This document shows, piece by piece, positions 17,063 to 25,387 of a stretch of DNA of 64,000 nucleotides; position 1 is the stretch's first letter, and each line of letters opens with the position of its first letter. The notes beneath the pieces were generated by a model, which was not told where the DNA came from, did no database searches, and worked only from the letters and a program-made list of their open reading frames with translations. Source of the DNA: Mesorhizobium xinjiangense (GTDB lineage: Bacteria; Pseudomonadota; Alphaproteobacteria; Rhizobiales; Rhizobiaceae); contig NZ_WOAC01000020.1 in assembly GCF_009749525.1 (NCBI RefSeq), positions 1 to 64,000 of the forward strand, given 5' to 3'. A program made the translations under genes and the position numbers.

Positions 17063-17857
17063 TCAGTTCTTCGGGAACAGGAAGGTTATGCCGAGCCGGG
17101 CGCCGAAGCCGTCCGGCCCGTTTTCCGGGCTCTCGGCCCAGTAGCGCACGCCGGCCTGAAGACTGATTGGCTGCTTGTTGATCGTGACCAGCTTGCTGAC
17201 CATGAAATTGATCGGCACCGACCAGGACTCGCTCTCCCAGTCATAGGTGGATTCCGTGTTCAGCGCGAACGTCCAGGCGTCATGCGTGGTGTAGTTGATG
17301 AAGGGCTGCAGGAAAGTGGCCGAGACGTCGCTGCGCGCGCCATCGCCGGCGAATGACCAGATATGGTTGGCCAGCATGCCGTAGGTCCATGGTCCCGACT
17401 GCTTCAGCACCACGCCGGTCGGGCCGGCGCCCCATTTCTCGCCGCCGAGCAGATCGTCCGTCGCGGTCGGCACAAGGAAGACCGGGCCCACGCCCCAGAT
17501 GGTGCCGCCGGGGCCCGGCGCCTTGGGCGAGAAGAACAGGCTCTGCACCGTATCGCCGAGGCCGAACTGGGTGCCCGACGGTCCGGCTATGTCCTCCTGC
17601 CACGCGACGGGCAGGATGGTGCGCGAAATCAGGTTCCAGTCGTCATTGAGCGAGAAGGGAAGCACCGGCTGGATGTTGACATAGGTCTTGGAACCGTCAT
17701 TGGGGCCGTAACCGGTGTCGTAGTTGAACTGGAAGGGCACGCTGATGAGCGAGGCGATCGGGTTGGCCAGTTGCTTGGCCAGATCTGAATCCTGCGCCGA
17801 GGCGGATGTCGCCGACGCGGCAGCCACGAGAAGGCATGACAGCAGTCTTGCGCTCAT
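17063..17857 (-). CDS. Outer-membrane beta-barrel protein, putative transporter
   Basis: This 264-residue protein has a signal peptide (MSARLLSCLLVAAASATSAS) and a body of alternating amphipathic strands: FQFNYDTGYGPNDGSKTYVN, QPVLPFSLNDDWNLISRTIL, GPVFLVPTATDDLLGGEKWG. It ends in LGITFLFPKN. It matches the small outer-membrane 'transporter/neuromedin U-like' group of unproven function. I chose ATG 17857 because upstream in-frame residues contain an interrupting second leader-like stretch. A candidate response-regulator site lies 213 bases upstream, shared with the kinase gene, so it may belong to the sulfatase regulon. Confidence 0.75.
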   Translation of the reverse strand: MSARLLSCLLVAAASATSASAQDSDLAKQLANPIASLISVPFQFNYDTGYGPNDGSKTYVNIQPVLPFSLNDDWNLISRTILPVAWQEDIAGPSGTQFGLGDTVQSLFFSPKAPGPGGTIWGVGPVFLVPTATDDLLGGEKWGAGPTGVVLKQSGPWTYGMLANHIWSFAGDGARSDVSATFLQPFINYTTHDAWTFALNTESTYDWESESWSVPINFMVSKLVTINKQPISLQAGVRYWAESPENGPDGFGARLGITFLFPKN

Positions 17858-18069
17858 TGTCTTCGACCCTTCATTCCGTTCTTCGTCCTTCTGTGAACAA
17901 GACGAAACCACACCACTGGCGACAATTGCAGCGATCACAGGCAGGGAAGGCAAGCGTCTGCTTTCACCTTGAAGGTCCCTCCGCGGCCTTGCCATGTGCT
18001 ACACGCGGCCCGCACCCGGATCATGCGGCCACTCAAACATCGATATTAGAACTTGTGCAGTGATGGGAT

Positions 18070-18088
18070 AGTTGGACTTTGGGGCAAT
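18070..18088. promoter_or_regulatory. Candidate response-regulator operator, copy 1
   Basis: AGTTGGACTTTGGGGCAAT at 18070-18088 is the reverse complement, with one difference, of 21258-21276 upstream of the sulfatase. It lies in the divergent gap between the outer-membrane gene and the sensor kinase. A 19-base match at two promoters around a two-component locus suggests a binding site for the FixJ-type regulator. Confidence 0.55.
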
Positions 18089-18180
18089 GTCCCCGGCGGC
18101 CATGCGTGCAAGGTGGCTTTCATGTCGCCCATAGGTTACCTTCGCGTTGCGTTGCCTCCGGGGTGATTCTTGGAGACGTG

Positions 18181-18205
18181 GGAACCGGTTTTTCGTCCGG
18201 AATTG
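18181..18205 (+). repeat. Short dispersed element, second copy
   Basis: This 25-base stretch around CCGGTTTTTCGTCCGG is the inverted partner of 16994-17019. It lies in the leader of the sensor kinase gene. No function can be assigned; it could be a leftover repeat or part of a promoter region. Confidence 0.4.
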
Positions 18206-18273
18206 CAAAAAAGACAAAGAGCTAGATCGGCGAACCGATCCCGTGAACCGATGAACTGATCTATGGACCTGAT

Positions 18274-20118
18274 TTGTCGCGTGCTCTTGCCTTTCTGATT
18301 GTCCTGATGTGTCTGGTCCCGGCGAGGGGCGAGGCCAATGAGGTCACGGACGTCAGACGCATATTGATCGTCTACGAAAACGAAAGCACGCTTCGTGCGG
18401 TGGTCGAAGTCGCGAGCGGCATGCGGCAGGGATTTGCCGATGGCGCGCCGACGCGGATCGAGTATTACAGCGAGTTTCTCGACGCCGTGCGCTTCCCCCA
18501 GGCCGAGCATTTGCGCCGCCAGGCCGAGCTTCTGACGGCGAAGTATTCCAAGATTCCGATCGACATCGTGCTGGCCGGCGGGCCGGGCGCGCTGACCTTC
18601 ATGCTGGAGCATCGCGAGACCATCGCGCCGGGCGCGCCGGTGGTCTTCGGGGGCGTTTCCGAATCCTCGCTGTCTTCCATCTCCCTGCCGCGCGACATCT
18701 GGGGTGTCGTCAGCCGGTTCGACCCTGTCGGGACGCTCGACCTGGCGCGCCAGCTTCAACCGCAGGCGCAACAGCTCGTCGTGCTGACGGGCTCGTCCGA
18801 ATTCGACCGGCAATGGCAGATCCGGGCCCGCCGGGAGCTTTCCGGGCGCCAAGACGGCCTGAGCGTGCAATATCTGTCCGGGCTGACCCTTGACGGATTC
18901 AAGGATGCCGTGGCCCGGCTGCCGCGCGATGCAATGCTGCTGATACTCACCGTGTTCGAGGATGCCTCGGGCCGCACTTTCGTGCCGCGCGACGTGGCGG
19001 CCGAGATCGCGGCGGCCTCGGCGGCGCCCGCCTATAGCGTCTACAGCACCTATATCGGCACCGGCGTGGTGGGCGGCTTCGTCGAGACGTTCGAGGGCGT
19101 CGGCCTGGACATGGCGGCGCTCGCCAACCGGATCATGGCGGACCAATCGCCGCGCGAGCAGATCATTGCCTCAACGGGGCGCCTGGTTGTGGATTGGCGG
19201 CAGTTGCAGCGATGGGACATCAGCGAAGAGCGTCTTCCCCCGTCCACGCTGCTCGAATTTCACGAACTGACGACCTGGGAACGCTATCGCGCAGAGATTC
19301 TCGGGGCGATGGCGATCATCGCCCTCCAGGCGGCGACGATCGCCGGGCTGGTCGTTATCGACCGCCGGCGGCGCACGATGAAGGAAGAACTGGCGCTCGA
19401 GCGGCTGGAACTGGCCCATCTTTCGCGCACGTCGCAGCTCGGGCAGCTTTCCGGTGCTTTCGCTCATGAGCTGAACCAGCCGCTGACCTCCATCCTCGCC
19501 AATGCCGAGGCCGGCGCGAGATTGCTGGAAAAGGACCCGCTGGACCTCGATGAATTGAGGGACATTCTCGGCGACATCGCCACCGACGACCGGCGTGCGG
19601 CCGGTGTGATCGCGCAATTGCGCCAGCTCATGCTGAAGGGTGAAGTGGAGCTTGAGCCATTGGACCTCAACAAGGTCGTGGCCGCCACGGTGGAATTGAC
19701 GAGAGGCGAACTCGTCGCCCGTCAGACAACGGTCGACGTTCATCGCGAGCAAAAGGAGCTGTTGGTCAATGGGAACTTCTCGCAATTGCAGCAGATCGTC
19801 CTGAACCTGATGCTGAACGCATCGCAGGCGATGGCACATCTGCCGAGTTCGCAACGCAGGATCACCATCGAGACGCGGATGCGCGACGACGGCACGCGTG
19901 AACTGTCGGTCGCCGACCGCGGGCCGGGCATCTCGCCAGAGATGCGCGAGGGCGCTTTCAAGCCGTTCGTCAGCGGTGGCGGCAAGAGCATGGGCCTGGG
20001 ACTGCCGATCTGCCGGTCGATCGCCCTGGCGCATGGCGGCACGCTCGGCTTTGACGAGTACGAGGCAGGTGGCGCCCGGGTGGTGCTTACGCTGCCGCCG
20101 ATCTCACGGAACGCGTGA
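18274..20118 (+). CDS. Sensor histidine kinase with periplasmic ABC-substrate-binding-like sensor
   Basis: This 614-residue kinase begins with a signal-anchor (ALAFLIVLMCLVPARGEA). Residues ~25-330 resemble the ABC-transporter substrate-binding fold (RRILIVYENES, IDIVLAGGPGALTFMLEHR, GAPVVFGGVSES). A membrane helix follows at ~341-363, then HisKA with phospho-acceptor His398 in GAFAHELNQPLTSILANAEA. The ATPase has N box NLMLNASQAM, G1 DRGPGI and G2 GLGLPICRS. It should autophosphorylate on sensing a periplasmic ligand and pass phosphate to the downstream regulator, with which it overlaps. The start is TTG 18274; no in-frame ATG fits. The ligand is unknown, perhaps a sulfated compound given the nearby sulfatase (inference). 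Confidence 0.88.
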   Translation: MSRALAFLIVLMCLVPARGEANEVTDVRRILIVYENESTLRAVVEVASGMRQGFADGAPTRIEYYSEFLDAVRFPQAEHLRRQAELLTAKYSKIPIDIVLAGGPGALTFMLEHRETIAPGAPVVFGGVSESSLSSISLPRDIWGVVSRFDPVGTLDLARQLQPQAQQLVVLTGSSEFDRQWQIRARRELSGRQDGLSVQYLSGLTLDGFKDAVARLPRDAMLLILTVFEDASGRTFVPRDVAAEIAAASAAPAYSVYSTYIGTGVVGGFVETFEGVGLDMAALANRIMADQSPREQIIASTGRLVVDWRQLQRWDISEERLPPSTLLEFHELTTWERYRAEILGAMAIIALQAATIAGLVVIDRRRRTMKEELALERLELAHLSRTSQLGQLSGAFAHELNQPLTSILANAEAGARLLEKDPLDLDELRDILGDIATDDRRAAGVIAQLRQLMLKGEVELEPLDLNKVVAATVELTRGELVARQTTVDVHREQKELLVNGNFSQLQQIVLNLMLNASQAMAHLPSSQRRITIETRMRDDGTRELSVADRGPGISPEMREGAFKPFVSGGGKSMGLGLPICRSIALAHGGTLGFDEYEAGGARVVLTLPPISRNA

Positions 20119-20732
20119 TGGCTGCCGACACGCCCACCGTCTATCTCGTCGACGATGATGCCGGGGTCCTCATAGCGCTTTCCAGGTTGCTCGGATCGGT
20201 CGGCTATTGCGTCCAGCCCTGCATCAGTGCCGAGGAGTTTCTTGAATGCCACGATCCCGATGTGCCGGGTTGTGCGGTGCTTGATCTGCACCTGCCGGGC
20301 ATGGACGGTTTCGGCCTGCAGGACAATCTGGCGGGTGCGACCTCGGACCGCCCGATCATCTTTTTGACCGGACACGGTGATATTCCCGCCAGCGTCAAGG
20401 CGATCAAGGCGGGAGCGATCGACTTTCTGACCAAGCCTGTCGAGGCTCCGGCCCTGCTTGCGGCCATTTCCGCCGCCCTGGTTCGCGATCTGCAGGTGCG
20501 GTCCGATGCAAACCAGCGCCAGTCGGTGGAATGTCGGCTGGCCAGCCTGACAGCGCGCGAGCGTGAAGTCCTTTCCCATGTCGTCGCCGGTCGCTTGAAC
20601 AAGCAGATCGCCGCGGAACTCGGCATCGCCGAAAAGACCATCAAGGTCCACCGTGGCCGCATGATGGAAAAGATGGACGTCCAGACCGTGGCCGAGTTGG
20701 TGCGGCTGGTCACGCTTTACGAAACCCACTGA
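20118..20732 (+). CDS. FixJ/NarL-type response regulator
   Basis: This 204-residue regulator has a receiver domain with acidic pocket VDDD (residues 11-14), phospho-acceptor Asp56 in AVLDLHLPGMDGF and Lys in FLTKPV. A LuxR-type helix-turn-helix follows (LTAREREVLSHVVAGRLNKQ, IAAELGIAEKTIKVHRGRMM). ATG 20118 overlaps the stop of the kinase gene, giving a coupled pair. Likely targets are the two 19-base sites at 18070 and 21258, before the outer-membrane and sulfatase genes; this is positional inference. Confidence 0.92.
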   Translation: MAADTPTVYLVDDDAGVLIALSRLLGSVGYCVQPCISAEEFLECHDPDVPGCAVLDLHLPGMDGFGLQDNLAGATSDRPIIFLTGHGDIPASVKAIKAGAIDFLTKPVEAPALLAAISAALVRDLQVRSDANQRQSVECRLASLTAREREVLSHVVAGRLNKQIAAELGIAEKTIKVHRGRMMEKMDVQTVAELVRLVTLYETH

Positions 20733-20841
20733 GATTTACGAAGCCCGTTGGATGAGCCTGTTGGGCCCTTTGGGCCACGCGATCACGCATGGGACCCAAG
20801 GCCAATTACGGCAGGCCCGCACCTTGCTGTAGATTATAGGG

Positions 20842-21222
20842 ATGGTCAATGCGGGATCCATAGTAGCCATCGTTGACGACGACGATGCAGTACGCCGAGC
20901 CTTGCGACGCCTCGTCCTGTCGCTTCCGCACCGGCCGCAGACCTTTGCCTCCGGCGAGGAATTCCTCGACAGCCTGCAGCGGTGCGCACCCCATTGCGCA
21001 CTCGTGGACCTGCATATGCCCGGCCTGAAAGGATTGGACGTGCTTGATCGACTGCGCATGCGGGACCGGCGCGTGCCGGCCATCATCATCACCGGCTATG
21101 ACGAAATCGGCGTACGAGAAAAATGCCTGGCGGCAGGCGCGGCGGCCTATCTGGTCAAGCCGCTGGAGCGGGCGGTGGTGGCAAAGGCCATCGAGGACGC
21201 CATTGCCGCCGCCTCAACCTGA
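20842..21222 (+). CDS. Single-domain response regulator (receiver only)
   Basis: This 126-residue protein consists only of a receiver domain: IVDDDDAVRRA, phospho-acceptor Asp56 in ALVDLHMPGLKGLDVL, and Lys in YLVKPLERAV. It has no output domain. It lies 110 bases after the FixJ-type regulator and before the sulfatase. It may act as a phosphate sink or alternative partner for the upstream kinase, similar to FixJ-like receiver duplications seen in Rhizobiales. The ATG at 20842 directly follows a weak AGGG motif. Its role is inferred. Confidence 0.88.
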   Translation: MVNAGSIVAIVDDDDAVRRALRRLVLSLPHRPQTFASGEEFLDSLQRCAPHCALVDLHMPGLKGLDVLDRLRMRDRRVPAIIITGYDEIGVREKCLAAGAAAYLVKPLERAVVAKAIEDAIAAAST

Positions 21223-21257
21223 CCCGGACTGTCGCGGTGCGAAATCGCCGTGTCCGT

Positions 21258-21276
21258 ATTGCCCCAAGGTCCAACT
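21258..21276. promoter_or_regulatory. Candidate response-regulator operator, copy 2
   Basis: ATTGCCCCAAGGTCCAACT lies 95 bases before the sulfatase start and matches, inverted, 18 of 19 bases of the site at 18070-18088. A weaker relative, with CCCAAGG then CCAA and TTAC, lies at 20792-20807 before the single-domain receiver gene. It is probably the activator site for sulfatase transcription. Confidence 0.55.
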
Positions 21277-21370
21277 TACCTTGTGTCATGAATGTCTGAA
21301 ATAATCGGTCCGGACCCATGACGGTTTCCACGAGGACGCGTTCAATGAACGGACAAGACAGGAGACATCG

Positions 21371-22954
21371 ATGAAACCTTGCGCCCTGACGAAAACGCTC
21401 GGCGCCGCGGCGCTTGCACTCGTTGCGGCCTACCTTGCCGCACCCGGTCCCGCCGTTGCCCAAGAATCGGCCGAGAAGCCCAACATCCTGGTGATCTGGG
21501 GCGATGATATCGGACAGACCAACATCTCGGCTTACAGCTTCGGACTGATGGGCTACCAGACGCCGAACATCGACCGCATCGCGAACGAGGGAATCAAGTT
21601 CACCGACTACTACGCCGAGCAGAGTTGCACGGCGGGCCGGTCGACCTTTATCACCGGCCAGTCGACGCTGCGCACCGGCCTCTCCAAGGTCGGCTTGCCC
21701 GGCGCCGATATCGGTCTTCAGCCCGACGACGTGACCATCGCCTCGGCGCTCAAGGATCTTGGCTACGCCACCGGACAGTTCGGCAAGAACCATCTTGGCG
21801 ACAAGGACGAGTTCCTGCCGACAAACCACGGCTTCGACGAGTTCTTCGGCAACCTCTACCACCTCAACGCCGAGGAGGAGCCGGAGAATTTCAACTATCC
21901 GCGAGACCCGGCCTTTCGAGAGAATTTCGGCCCCCGCGGCGTGATCAAGTCCTCCGCCGATGGCCAGATCGAGGATACCGGCCCGCTGACGAAGAAGCGG
22001 ATGGAGACGGTCGATGAGGAGACCTCGGCCGCGGCCATCGACTTCATGAAGCGGCAGGCGGATCAGGACACCCCGTTCTTCGTGTGGATGAACACCACTC
22101 GGATGCACTTCCGCACCCACGTCAAGGAAGAGAACCGCAGCGAGCCCGGTCTGACCGCACTGACCGAATATGCCGACGGCATGATCGAACATGACGCCAT
22201 CGTCGGCCAGATCCTCGACGCGGTCGACGAGATGGGGATCGCCGACAACACCATCGTGATGTACGCGACCGATAACGGCCCGCATCAGAACACCTGGCCC
22301 GATGCAGGCACCACCCCGTTCCGCAGCGAGAAGAACACCAATTGGGAAGGCGCCTTCCGTGTGCCCGCGATGATCCGCTGGCCCGGCCATATCGAGCCCG
22401 GCACCGTCAAGACCGGCATGGTCTCGGGCCTCGACTGGTTCCCGACACTGCTCGCCGCCGCCGGAGATGCGGACATCAAGGACCGGCTGCTCGAAGGCAC
22501 TACGATCGACGGCAGCGACTACAAGGTTCATCTCGACGGCTACAACCAACTGCCGTATCTGACGGGCGAGGCCGATGAGAGCGCGCGCAACGAGTTCTTC
22601 TACTTCAACGACGACGGCGACATCGTCGCGCTGCGATACGAGAACTGGAAGGTTGTGTTCGAGGAGCAGAAGGTGAACGGCACGCTGGAGATATGGGCCA
22701 ATCCCTTCACGCCCCTGCGCGTCCCCAAGCTGTTCGATCTGCGCGCCGACCCTTATGAGCGGGCCGACGTCACCTCGAACACCTATTACGACTGGCTGAT
22801 GGACCACGTCTTCCTGCTCACTCCGGCACAAGTCGAGGTCGCGAGGTTCTTCGCGACTTTCGAGGAGTATCCGCCGTCGCAGGGCGCCGCGAGCTTCTCG
22901 GTCGACCAGATCCAGGAGAATCTCAGGAGGAAATTGAGCGGCATGGCCCAATAA
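21371..22954 (+). CDS. Periplasmic arylsulfatase (formylglycine-type sulfatase)
   Basis: This 527-residue hydrolase has a signal peptide (MKPCALTKTLGAAALALVAA, cleavage near AVAQ-E). Metal ligands Asp45-Asp46 lie in WGDDIGQ. The active-site Cys86 in SCTAGRSTFITGQ should be oxidised to formylglycine; the motif is the CxAxR variant rather than CxPxR. GKNHLGD and YATDNGPHQNTW supply further metal and substrate residues. It cleaves sulfate esters in the periplasm, either to scavenge sulfur or degrade a sulfated substrate. A good ribosome site (CAGGAGA) precedes ATG 21371. Location beside the two-component genes and a shared operator suggests induction by them. No maturase gene lies in the window. 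Confidence 0.9.
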   Translation: MKPCALTKTLGAAALALVAAYLAAPGPAVAQESAEKPNILVIWGDDIGQTNISAYSFGLMGYQTPNIDRIANEGIKFTDYYAEQSCTAGRSTFITGQSTLRTGLSKVGLPGADIGLQPDDVTIASALKDLGYATGQFGKNHLGDKDEFLPTNHGFDEFFGNLYHLNAEEEPENFNYPRDPAFRENFGPRGVIKSSADGQIEDTGPLTKKRMETVDEETSAAAIDFMKRQADQDTPFFVWMNTTRMHFRTHVKEENRSEPGLTALTEYADGMIEHDAIVGQILDAVDEMGIADNTIVMYATDNGPHQNTWPDAGTTPFRSEKNTNWEGAFRVPAMIRWPGHIEPGTVKTGMVSGLDWFPTLLAAAGDADIKDRLLEGTTIDGSDYKVHLDGYNQLPYLTGEADESARNEFFYFNDDGDIVALRYENWKVVFEEQKVNGTLEIWANPFTPLRVPKLFDLRADPYERADVTSNTYYDWLMDHVFLLTPAQVEVARFFATFEEYPPSQGAASFSVDQIQENLRRKLSGMAQ

Positions 22955-22970
22955 CGGCCTGACCGAACCA

Positions 22971-22999
22971 GCCCGCGGGGACGTTGTCTCCTCGCGGGC
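22971..22999 (+). terminator. Hairpin after the sulfatase gene
   Basis: GCCCGCGGGGA and TCCTCGCGGGC form an 11-bp stem (one G-U pair) with a 7-base loop, 17 bases after the sulfatase stop. No T-run follows, so termination strength is uncertain. It separates the sulfatase locus from the moxR operon. Confidence 0.5.
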
Positions 23000-23135
23000 A
23001 ATTGAACTGGTGCTGCACCATGAGAACAAGGTGCGTTTCCATACCCAGGGGACCTTTGGGCTCGCGTGCTGATAAAGGGCGAGCCGTCGGACCTGATCGG
23101 GATGGTCAGTCGATTAGCAATTAGCCGGGCCAGCC

Positions 23136-24125
23136 ATGACGCCACGTGACCAAATCGACGAACTGCGCACCCGCATGGGTACGGCCATCATCGGCCAGCG
23201 CGATGTGATCGACCGGCTGCTGATCGGGCTCCTGGCCAATGGCAACCTGCTTGTCGAGGGCCTGCCGGGCCTCGCCAAGACACGTGCCATCAAGGCGCTG
23301 GCACACAATCTGCAGGCCGATTTCAGCCGCATCCAGTTCACGCCCGATCTTCTGCCTTCGGACGTGACGGGAACCGAGGTCTATTATCAGTCGGGAGACA
23401 AGGCCGAGTTCCGCTTCGAGCCGGGGCCGATCTTCGCCAACATCGTGCTGGCCGACGAAATCAACCGCGCCCCGGCCAAGGTGCAGGCGGCGCTTCTGGA
23501 GGCCATGGAGGAGCGGCAGGTCACGGTGGCCGGCAAGACCCATGCGATGGAGCCGCTCTTCATGGTGATGGCGACCCAGAATCCGATCGAGCAGGAAGGC
23601 ACCTATCCGCTGCCGGAAGCGCAGCTGGACCGCTTCCTGATGCATGTGCTCATCACCTATCCACCGGTGGAAGACGAGGTGGAGGTGATCCGGCTGGTGC
23701 GCGGCGAGGAGATTGCGGCGCTGGAGGCGAAGAAGAACAAGGCGGCCGCCAACAAACCGGACGCCATTGCGCAGGACGCGGTTTTTGCCGCGCGGCGCGA
23801 GATCGGGGCGATCCATATCTCCGAGGCGATCGAGCGCTATATGGCCGATCTGGTGAACGCCACGCGCATCCCGTCGGAGTTCGGCGAGGATCTGCCGCGC
23901 TGGATCGAGGTGGGTGCCAGTCCGCGCGCCTCGCTCGCGCTCGACAAATGCGGGCGCACCCATGCCTGGCTCGCCGGCCGCGACTATGTCGATCCGGAGG
24001 ATGTGCGCGCCATCGCTCCCGATGTGTTCCGGCACCGGCTTGGCCTGACCTTCGAAGCGCAGGGCGAAGGCGTGACACCGGACAAGGTAACCGGCGAGTT
24101 GCTCAGCCAAGTCGCCTTGACCTGA
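23136..24125 (+). CDS. moxR: MoxR-type AAA+ ATPase
   Basis: This 329-residue AAA+ ATPase of the MoxR class (AAA_3 plus lid) is thought to act as a chaperone for assembly of VWA-domain proteins. Walker A-like motif is EGLPGLAKTRAIKALA, Walker B is IVLADEINRAPAKVQAALLE, and sensor 1 is VMATQNPIEQEGTYPLPEAQ. The C-terminal lid contains GASPRASLAL. It heads the canonical moxR-DUF58-DUF4381-VWA-VWA/TPR-BatD order, but a MITE follows its stop codon by only three bases and separates it from the rest. Confidence 0.92.
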   Translation: MTPRDQIDELRTRMGTAIIGQRDVIDRLLIGLLANGNLLVEGLPGLAKTRAIKALAHNLQADFSRIQFTPDLLPSDVTGTEVYYQSGDKAEFRFEPGPIFANIVLADEINRAPAKVQAALLEAMEERQVTVAGKTHAMEPLFMVMATQNPIEQEGTYPLPEAQLDRFLMHVLITYPPVEDEVEVIRLVRGEEIAALEAKKNKAAANKPDAIAQDAVFAARREIGAIHISEAIERYMADLVNATRIPSEFGEDLPRWIEVGASPRASLALDKCGRTHAWLAGRDYVDPEDVRAIAPDVFRHRLGLTFEAQGEGVTPDKVTGELLSQVALT

Positions 24126-24128
24126 GTA

Positions 24129-24394
24129 ATACCAAGGACCACTGATAATGACCGATCTGATGGGGCAGGACGATACGCTGGCTAGGCGCGCTGTGCAGGG
24201 CGATGCGGGGCATCGGTCAAACAGCGCAACGACGTCCAGCGGTTCGCCCTGTCCCACCCAAAGGGCCGGGCTCTTGCGCGCCGTGGCCGCGTTGCGCCAC
24301 GCTTATGATGCGACGGCATCACGGCGCGCGGCGCGCCTTGCCACGACACGCAATAACTCCGGTCAGATCGGTCATTATCAGTGGTCCTTGGTAT
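24129..24394. mobile_element. MITE with perfect 32-bp terminal inverted repeats
   Basis: Positions 24129-24160 (starting ATACCAAGGACCACTG) and 24363-24394 are perfect 32-base inverted repeats around 202 bases that encode no transposase. This is the structure of a miniature inverted-repeat transposable element moved in trans. TA dinucleotides at 24130-24131 and 24392-24393 can be read as a TA target duplication, as produced by IS630/mariner-type elements, though they are part of the palindrome so this is not conclusive. It sits three bases after the moxR stop and seven before the DUF58 start, so it supplies the DUF58 leader. Confidence 0.88.
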
Positions 24395-24400
24395 AAAACC

Positions 24401-25387
24401 ATGCGGGACAGGTCAGCACGCATACGCGCAGGCATAGACAAGCCGGCGGGTGAAACGGGCGTGGAGGATGCGCGCATCCATGTCGACCTTCCGCATCTGC
24501 GCGCGCTCGAGGCGCGGGCCCGCCGCATCAGCTTCCTGCCGCGCCAGCCGGCGCGCAGCGTGCTCAACGGCCGCCATGCCTCGCGCCTGCGCGGACGCGG
24601 GCTGAATTTCGAGGAATTGCGCGGCTATCTGCCGGGCGACGACATCCGCGCGATCGACTGGAAGGTGACGGCACGCACCGGCGAGCCGCATGTGCGCATC
24701 TACACCGAGGAGCGCGACCGCCCGACGCTGATCGTCGTCGATCAGCGCATGTCGATGTTCTTCGGCTCGGTCATGAACATGAAGTCGGTCACCGCGGCCG
24801 AGTGTGCCGCGCTTGCCGCCTTCCGCATCTTCGACCAGGGCGACCGGGTGGGCGGCATCGTGTTCGGCGACACAGAACTCGCCGAGATCCGGCCGGGGCG
24901 CAGCCGCAAATCGCTGACCGCCTTTCTGACCGCGTTGAGCGACGCCAACGCACTGCTCCACGCCGACCGCCCGCCGGTCACGCCGATGCCGATGAACCGC
25001 GTCCTGCAATCGGTGGCGCGGATTGCGCCGCGCAACCATCTGATTTTGCTGTTGAGCGATTTCGACGAGATCGACGAGACGACGCATCGGCTCGTCGCCG
25101 GGCTCTCGCAGCGCAACGATCTGGTGCTCGTGCTTGTCTCCGACCCTTATGTCGACGACATGCCGGCCGGGGTGAAGGTGGTCGTGTCCGACAGTGTCCT
25201 GCAGGCTGAGATCGACACCGCCGACAGGACGGTGCATCGCCGTCTCAGGGACATGGCGCAGGGCCGGCTTGCCAAGGTGCTCGACTGGCAAAGGCAGCTT
25301 GGCGTGTCGGTCCTGCCATTGACGACGGGAGAGGACAGCGTTGCGCAGATGCGGCGGCTCATGGGCCTGCCGGGACGACGGCGATGA
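24401..25387 (+). CDS. DUF58 domain protein of the moxR operon
   Basis: This 328-residue protein carries the DUF58 signature at ~residues 60-110 (RGRGLNFEELRGYLPGDDIR, AIDWKVTARTGEPHVRIYTE, ERDRPTLIVVDQRMSMFFG) and a degenerate VWA-like C-terminal half. These cytoplasmic proteins work with MoxR in envelope-protein assembly. ATG 24401 lies just beyond the right end of the MITE and has no visible Shine-Dalgarno site, since the element replaced the native leader. Upstream in-frame residues encoded by the MITE are not part of the family. It overlaps the next gene by four bases. Confidence 0.88.
   Translation: MRDRSARIRAGIDKPAGETGVEDARIHVDLPHLRALEARARRISFLPRQPARSVLNGRHASRLRGRGLNFEELRGYLPGDDIRAIDWKVTARTGEPHVRIYTEERDRPTLIVVDQRMSMFFGSVMNMKSVTAAECAALAAFRIFDQGDRVGGIVFGDTELAEIRPGRSRKSLTAFLTALSDANALLHADRPPVTPMPMNRVLQSVARIAPRNHLILLLSDFDEIDETTHRLVAGLSQRNDLVLVLVSDPYVDDMPAGVKVVVSDSVLQAEIDTADRTVHRRLRDMAQGRLAKVLDWQRQLGVSVLPLTTGEDSVAQMRRLMGLPGRRR

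Noticed and set aside
21658-21670. Possible inactive sulfatase because the motif is CxAxR, not CxPxR
   Set aside because: CTAGR is a common natural variant of the formylglycine motif in this arylsulfatase group and the other metal residues are present.
24161-24362. Open frames inside the MITE
   Set aside because: They have no ribosome site or family resemblance and are bounded by the inverted repeats; the interior is too short for a transposase.
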